From the NCBI GenBank assembly GCA_021292105.1, contig CM037869.1:28039536-28103535 (forward strand): 64,000 nucleotides of DNA, in the 5' to 3' direction. The DNA comes from Anadara kagoshimensis. Lineage: Eukaryota > Mollusca > Bivalvia > Arcoida > Arcidae. Numbering within the stretch: the stretch's first letter is position 1; every line of letters begins with the position of its first letter. Shown here one piece after another: positions 57,813 through 64,000 of this stretch. The translations under genes were made by a program, and so were the position numbers. Below the pieces are notes generated by a model. That model saw only the letters and a list, made by a program, of their open reading frames with translations, was not told the origin of the DNA and searched no databases.

Positions 57813-60800
57813 ATAATACAAAATTATTGCCTACTGAGTTTGTGATATCCTCGGGGCACCAGCCACCAGCAAAGATATTGGCTCAGCCGTTTCGGAATAC
57901 AATTCCTCATCTGTAGTGTTCAACTTTGACAAAAAATCGGTTGTTATGACCATTCTGTCAATTTTCAAATCTTCCACCTCCATTATGAGAAGATCTCGTA
58001 TAATCCCCTTTAATAATCTTTTTGATACTGCACTGTCTTGGGAATTTTCTCCAAAAAGTTTTATTTTAATATAATTTATTCTCTAGATTTTGGCAAAGCC
58101 TGTTTAGCGCATATTTTTCCTTTCCTTGTGTTTTTGGCAAAGCCTGCTTAGCTTTTAGCTTTTTTAGTGCATATTTTTCCTTTCCTGGTGTTTTAATTGT
58201 TATGATTCCGCTTAATCCGCATTTTCTAAATTTTCCAAGCTGGGGTTGATACAGTGAATTATTTACTTTTTCTTTAATTGTACCCTTTCATATGCCTGTC
58301 TAAGAATTTCAGAACTACTAAAAGCCAAGTCCTTTTTAGATTATCGACTACAGGCAGATTCAAATGTCAATGCTTTTTAAAAGCTCTTTTTACCAACTTC
58401 ACCTAAACAAAATCGGCTGACTACAGTTTAAGTTAAAGTCTTATATTTCTACAAGAAGCAAAATATCGGTTCATTTAATACACCTAGAAGGTCTGTAGTT
58501 CATTTTATTGTTACTATTCGCAGATGAGATAACAATAGTGACTAAAGTAACCTTACTCCCGACTGTGATTACTACCATTCAATGAGTGTGCCTACTTCAG
58601 AATGTACAACCAAATACTGAGATATTCTTTTTTTCAATATGCAAAGTAATTATTTTAATTGTAATAAACTAACTTAGAATTACTGTATATACAACAGAAG
58701 TGTAATCATTGAAAAATAACAAAATTTGCTTAAAATAACCTTATACAAAATGCTCAAACTGCACATATTGCTGTACTGATTTCTTATAATCACGCAATGA
58801 TGACCTAGTTGATTTTATTGTTTCAGACGAGCAGATAGGAAATACAATTTTATTTATAGAATTTGCAGCTGTCATTTCTTTGAAGGGAAGAAAGAAAATG
58901 GTCCGACAATTTATGTATACAGCAAAACGTCTATACATCAGCATATTTACATCATATATCTTTCACTTACAAGTTTCTAAGTATACTTCTAAAAGGCTGC
59001 CAAATAATATGCATCAAAACTCGATTGTTCCGTTCTGCCTTGGAATAATTTTTAATTTTAGTGCAAGTTTGCAAGTTGTTTGTTCAGGATTTAACCCATA
59101 ATGGCACTTGTTAAATTGCAGCATCAATTTTACAAGGCTTTTACTTCCAACTATGACATTACAAAACTTCCAGAGTATGTTATTTTTCAGACGCAGATTA
59201 ATTAAGAAAGTGGACTCACAGCCTCAAACGTCCGAGAGTGAGTTTTTTTTCTACTTCTATTGATGATCACAACTATCATATGTTTGAAAGCAATCACAAG
59301 GAAGCTATCTATACTTCTCTAGATCATAGCTATCCCATGCTACTAGAGAATGCAAGACTGGTATAAAACCCTTAAATGTTAGTTAAATCATTTTAGTGTG
59401 CTCAAACCTAATGCCAATATTACTTTGCTACATGTATTTTGTATTACTAGAACTTGAATTAATATGGAAAAATGGTCCTGTGTAATGGTGTTGGTTTAGC
59501 GACCTTAACAGGAAACATCTGATCACATTTCGAACCATATTTGCTTTTTCTTTCTAAAAAATTGTTATAAAAAATTTAACAATTCAACTTAAATGTAATA
59601 TTGCTGTTTGTTTACTTGTTATTAATAGATCATAGCAGATCATGCATTTATATGTTATTTTTGCAATTCAGGAATTTTCAGAAGTTAGAGAATGAAATTA
59701 AAACATTGAAATTGGAGAGCAAAAGAATGTCAATAAATAATTTAATTGATGAAAAGTAAGTTTATTGTCATTTAAACGCAAGTCAACAAATATCGCACAC
59801 TAACTGAATTTTAAGGATCTGACCATTTATAAACTCCACACATAATTTGAAATACGAAGAAATTATAAAATTAAATCATTTAGCAGCTGAAGGGTGTTTG
59901 AAAAATCTTTTTTTTTAATATCCGACTTCTTGTATCTACGTTTCTTATTGAATTTGTAGATTCCAACAGGAAATGTGACTGAATGTTTGTCTAATGACCA
60001 AACGGCTGGACGCTTGGCACCAGATAAAATATACCTGTGTTTGTTAAAAGAAAATTAAGGCATTTTCAGCATTGATGACATCTATGAGACATTTATCATA
60101 CAAGAATATGATAATAAAAGGTCAATTTCAAACGTACTTTCTCAAAAAAGGAGTCTGCCTATTCAACATTTGCAAAACGACTAGATGAATTTAAAATGTG
60201 TGCACAGTTCTCTCAACTTCACTGGATGAAAACCAGCCAGTTAATGATAGATTTACCTGTGGAGAAAGTAAAGTGCTATCTAATGATAAGTAATAAGGCT
60301 TAATATACATTCTTATCAGAAGTTTATTAGATTCATTTAAAAACAGACCTCTGGCTTTATAAGATAAGTAAGTGTCCTTCTAGTCAATATAAAGAATATA
60401 TATATTGCAATAATTTGTCCAATTGAGTCTTTTCAAAGCCGACATGTATCTTTTAAGTTCAAAATTTTTAAATGCTGATGGATTTTGTCCAACGTCATCT
60501 TCTGCCATAACCTTGGTTTATACATTGTGTATTAATTCAAACATTTTGATATGTAACTGGATAATACATCAAATGAATAACTAAAATTAGCTGGCTCTCT
60601 CTCGTAAAACATTACAAGATTAGGTCATGTGTATTATGTATTTATTACTTATGAATCTGTACTATTTTGTGAAGATTTTATGCAAATATCATTACATTTG
60701 TATGTACAACAATTTTGAATGCAAAAATAAGAAAAAATAATTTCCCGCCATTTCAGTCACGTGGTAGTTGGCACGTCTCGAATAGCAATAGAGTCTTTGA

Positions 60801-61980
60801 CATTGCTATTCTCATATTTCTTTTAACTATATAAGCGTCATGTGTTTTTGGTACTTATATATTGTAAGTGGAACAAACTCTTTCCGGTATGGATAAATAT
60901 GTCCATTCAACGTGGAGGCAAGTTGTATCATTACATAATACCCTCCATGTTGGAAATACAACTGTCGTCAAAAAAAGAATAAGAAATAAATGAAAATGAC
61001 AAACGCTCGATACCATGTTAGTAGGCATTAGTATAACCAGATATCTATACGGTGCAATATACATAAACCATTGTTCCATTGCACCTGATAAGGACGCTTG
61101 AATATCTTGGACTTTTGGCTAGTATAAATGGTATCCTTTAGGGCATATGAAACCATGACATAACTAATCAGACAGAGTAGATAATTTTAACATTTTACAA
61201 TGTTTTTAAAAAATCAATTTTTGTGTATAAAGGTTTTTTTTCTTTTTATAATTATTATGCGTAAGGATTAGTTTTTCCACCAGTAATTTATTCTTAACAA
61301 GTTGTTTATGTGATGTCAGGCTAACAGACTTATTTTGGCACACAGAAATCGATATTTCGCCTAAAGAAAGTTCCATAAAATAACTTAAGACGATATTTCT
61401 GTGCATTATTGTTAAACATTGCAATTTCGAATCAAGATTTATTTAATTATTGAAAAAACATCACTTACGTTACAAAAATATGTATTGAATTTCCCGCAAG
61501 TTAAAAGTTTTCAAAAACTAAGGTATACTGCCTCATGCAAAGTATTTCCTTAGCTTAATTTGGTAAAATATTTTTTGGTTCTTTGGGTAGCTTTTCAACA
61601 TCTTCAAAATAATTTTTGTTTCATAATTGGTCCAAGCACTACTGATAAGAAATTGTATTCCGAAACGGCCGTCTAGTGCTGTAAAATTGAAAGGGGTATA
61701 ATATGTAATTACAAAAATCAACACTTACCCAAACTATAACCTAACATCACCCTTGTCTATTTATTCTTATTTTACAGAGTTGAATATGCAAGAAGATGGA
61801 TAGAGCTTTAATTGCAGCGGTAAGTTTAAAATACTATCTATAATTTCTAATCAAAAACGATTACTTTAATATTTTTCAATTACTCTATTCATTATATTCC
61901 ATATAAAGCATATACTTTTTCCTTGAAATGTTTTTATCCCATTAACGGTTGTTATAAGAAAATTCAAAAGGTTTAAAGGA
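57813..61980. other. intergenic, no firm gene
   Basis: 58087-58195 holds a diverged tandem pair built on TTTGGCAAAGCCTG(T/C)TTAGC and ATATTTTTCCTTTCCT. Two exon-like pieces on + are weakly supported. 59671-59756 has an acceptor before it, a GTAAGT after it, and reads NFQKLENEIKTLKLESKRMS, coiled-coil-like. 60072-60186 is an open run after TTTCAG that then stops. They do not join convincingly. Nothing else seen. Confidence 0.4.
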
Positions 61981-62045
61981 GAGTGAGTGAATTATTGTTT
62001 AAAGCCGCATCAGCAATATTGCAGCTATTCGCGGCTAGAAAAAGA
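61981..62045 (-). mobile_element. SINE 3' tail fragment
   Basis: GAGTGAGTGAATTATTGTTTAA followed by GCCGCATCAGCAATATTGCAGC is the inverted 3' tail type of the SINEs at 8551 and 33185. The rest of the element is absent. Confidence 0.45.
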
Positions 62046-62099
62046 TACAATAGTACTAATAACACAAATTATTAAAATGTAACTTAAAAAATAACAAAA

Positions 62100-62905
62100 A
62101 ACAATTAAACAAGTTAATTTCCCGAAAGAAGTTTATAATTTGTTGTCCACTGACATTACTAAAAAGATCCTGCATTGATTGCTGAATAAAAAGTATCCCT
62201 TGTAGGTGCAAAGTCAACACAATCCAGCAAAATGTGCTGGACAGATTGTTGACCTTGACAAGGGACACACTGGGGAGGTTGTTCTTTTAATATAAATGTG
62301 TAAAATAACTATGGTCGATTCTACAGCGCCGAAGAACAATACTTTCATGCCTATTGTACTGGGATAAAGGTGGAAATCCCAGACAAGGCTGAATTGAAAA
62401 TAATTTATTATGTTCTTCACTATTCTAATGATTCGACCATTGATCTAATTGCATATCAATAGTTTCAAATCATTATGTAGAATCAAGCAAGCTCTTAATA
62501 CTTTTTTGACAATGCTGCTTTAGCCGCTGAATCTGCTTTTGTGTTGCCTTTAATGCCAACATGGCTAGGTAACCAACAATAATGTATTATTTCATTAATA
62601 TCTAAAACTGCATGGAAATTATGTAACTGAACTATGCAATTTCATTATTTCACAAATGAGAGGGTGATCAAATTTTCTGCTCTTTATTGTCTGAAGGACA
62701 TATAAAGAGTCAGAGCATATAATAAAATTGTTGCGAGGCGATTTTGAAATAAACTGTAAAGCAAGCAATATTGCTTTAGCCTCAGCTGTGCATATGGAGC
62801 TTTCATTTGGAAGGCGAATACTTATTGTTTCGTCTCTAATAACTGCGGCCGCTTATACTCGACCAGCAGTTTTTGATCCATCAGTATAAATTGGATGACA
62901 CTAAC
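62100..62905 (-). pseudogene. LINE (Jockey/I-like) RNase H and C-terminal relic
   Basis: Read on -, 62905-62640 gives IYTDGSKTAG (RNase H catalytic Asp), ESSICTAEAKAILLALQFI (Glu) and NFIICSDSLYVLQTI (second Asp). Then come HYCWLPSHVGIKGNTKADSA (last Asp; ~62560) and finally the C-terminal HILLDCVDFAP part with the Cys cluster QCVPCQGQQ (~62230). Stops and frame changes show decay. The RT itself is not in the window next to it. The SDS and HVGIKGN forms are typical of non-LTR elements with an RNase H. Confidence 0.75.
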
Positions 62906-63403
62906 GTGGTTCCTCTCTAATAATTGGAGAAATCAAACGACTATATACATCTTTAATAGCAGCAAATTAGGTTTAATTGAATATCATTGAACTATCCCCA
63001 TACAATAGTAACCACATATAAAGAAAATTAAGTATCAATTTAATGACAGAGGCCGGATTGGACCTCTTGTTTTAATATCAGTATATGTCTACTCTACTCA
63101 GATTGCTAACAAGTGATCTACCATGTTTAAGCTCATCTGGTCAAAATATCAATGTCTGTTCAGTGTTTATCGTAATTTTGTTCAATTATTTTTGTACATT
63201 GTAGGTCCAAGAAAGAATGTGCCTAGGAAGAACACCTGAATATAACAGTTTCCACAGAGTGCATTCATTTCCTATCCAAAGAAACTGATGCTGGTGACGA
63301 GTTTAGATATGAATTCACATATTTCATTTAGTGCATTTTGCACCATGAAAAACTTGCAGTATAAGAGATTTTACAGCAAATTTTATTTCTGTTCAAACAT
63401 TTT

Positions 63404-63530
63404 CATCCTGGTGGTTTTCATGGAGTTGCAAAATGAGGATTGATTTTCGCCAGCCTTGTTACATTTTTATCCTGGTGGTTTTCATGGAGTTGCAAAATGA
63501 GAATTAATTTTCGCCAGCCCTGTTATATAT
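63404..63530. repeat. 64 bp tandem duplication
   Basis: TCCTGGTGGTTTTCATGGAG through TTTTCGCCAGCC occurs at 63406 and again at 63470 with three differences. Confidence 0.85.
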
Positions 63531-64000
63531 GCAAAAAGACCCTCAATTTCTTGCTTGTGACGGGACGAAAATAAGAATTCATTTCTAAGCATGCTAAAGT
63601 TACTTCTATTGAACCCCCAGATATTGATGAAGTTGTAGAACCTTGTCACAGAAGAAATCAAAGATCATTTTACATTGGAACTAATGGGCACAATGTTGTT
63701 AAATGCAGAAAGCATCTACTGTATTTGGCTATTTCTTGGTTTACTTAAGCCCATGAAGTCTAGCCTTATAACCTCGAACATGAGACAGATATGTTGTTAC
63801 TAGAAACTGATGATGCTGATTGTATGGATATTTTGAGAAGATTTATTTGCAATGAATATCCAGGTAATATACAAAAACAGCCATTCATTATCTGGTATCA
63901 TTCCATTTAGATACAAAATGTTGTTAACCGTTTATTGTCTGGAAATGAAGATTATGTAAATGAATTACCTGTATTTTCACCTGAAATTCAGGACCTTGTC
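63520..64000 (+). pseudogene. fragment of a transposon-derived protein, runs off the window
   Basis: The reading frame pieces PQFLACDGTKIRIHF, VTSIEPPDIDEVVEPCHRRN and SFYIGTNGHNVVKC resemble the CDGTxxG..H(R/K)R segment of a multicopy bivalve protein I associate with DNA transposons. An open stretch DMLLLETDDADCMDILRRFI continues to the edge. Stops after IHF and in the WFT region show it is decayed. The element class cannot be named from this piece. Confidence 0.4.

Overview
The window is eukaryotic nuclear DNA that most resembles a bivalve mollusc genome. It is AT-rich, genes are split by GT-AG introns, and there are microsatellites and many tRNA-headed SINEs. It also carries two repeat types I know from bivalve genomes: the element running from GCTCACCTG to CAGGTGAGC, and the CCGGGTGCTCCGGAAGGGTAAGC repeat. 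The species assignment is inference; no search was run.

Left third (1-21.5 kb). A HECT E3 ubiquitin ligase gene of the G2E3-like invertebrate type lies on the + strand (2.7-9.3 kb). I could trace nine coding exons in consistent splice phase down to the HECT catalytic cysteine and the stop. On the - strand (14.1-21.5 kb) ten exons join without any break into a complete 384-residue integrase-core (DDE) protein with its D, D and E still present. SINEs sit in the introns of both genes.

Middle (21.5-36 kb). This part is mostly non-coding. It holds a 1.1 kb mobile-element-like repeat made of ~142 bp units; four of them carry a perfect AGGTCA-CAG-TGACCT palindrome, the consensus estrogen-response element. 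It also holds a pair of related exon-like segments, more SINEs, a possible Harbinger-type non-autonomous element, a decayed DIRS retrotransposon, and a near-perfect 41-bp-arm hairpin.

Polinton/Maverick remnant (36-42.2 kb). Two small + strand reading frames of the kind found in Polintons converge on a long - strand gene for a family-B (protein-primed type) DNA polymerase with N-terminal C2H2 fingers. The polymerase is spliced: two introns are removed in phase, and one of them splits the catalytic DxxSLYP motif. It is broken only by a 4-base ATGA overlap between two frames. I see no capsid, protease, ATPase or Polinton integrase genes.

Right third (43-64 kb). A possible single-pass membrane protein gene has two candidate alternative terminal exons, each with its own membrane segment and tail. 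It is followed by large tandem duplications and a small unknown spliced gene. Then come a 65-bp satellite, a cluster of heat-shock-element-like motifs directly before a second decayed DIRS element, and a decayed element of the N-RAG-TP kind (RAG1-like N-terminal zinc region plus a transposase-like part). The end of the window holds a broken TatD-nuclease fusion gene, a ~200 bp foldback, a - strand LINE RNase H relic, and a piece of another transposon protein at the window edge.

Overall there are two well-supported intact genes (HECT ligase and integrase-core) and one nearly intact mobile polymerase. They sit in a graveyard of at least seven kinds of mobile element. All exon joins were made by eye and no transcript evidence was available.
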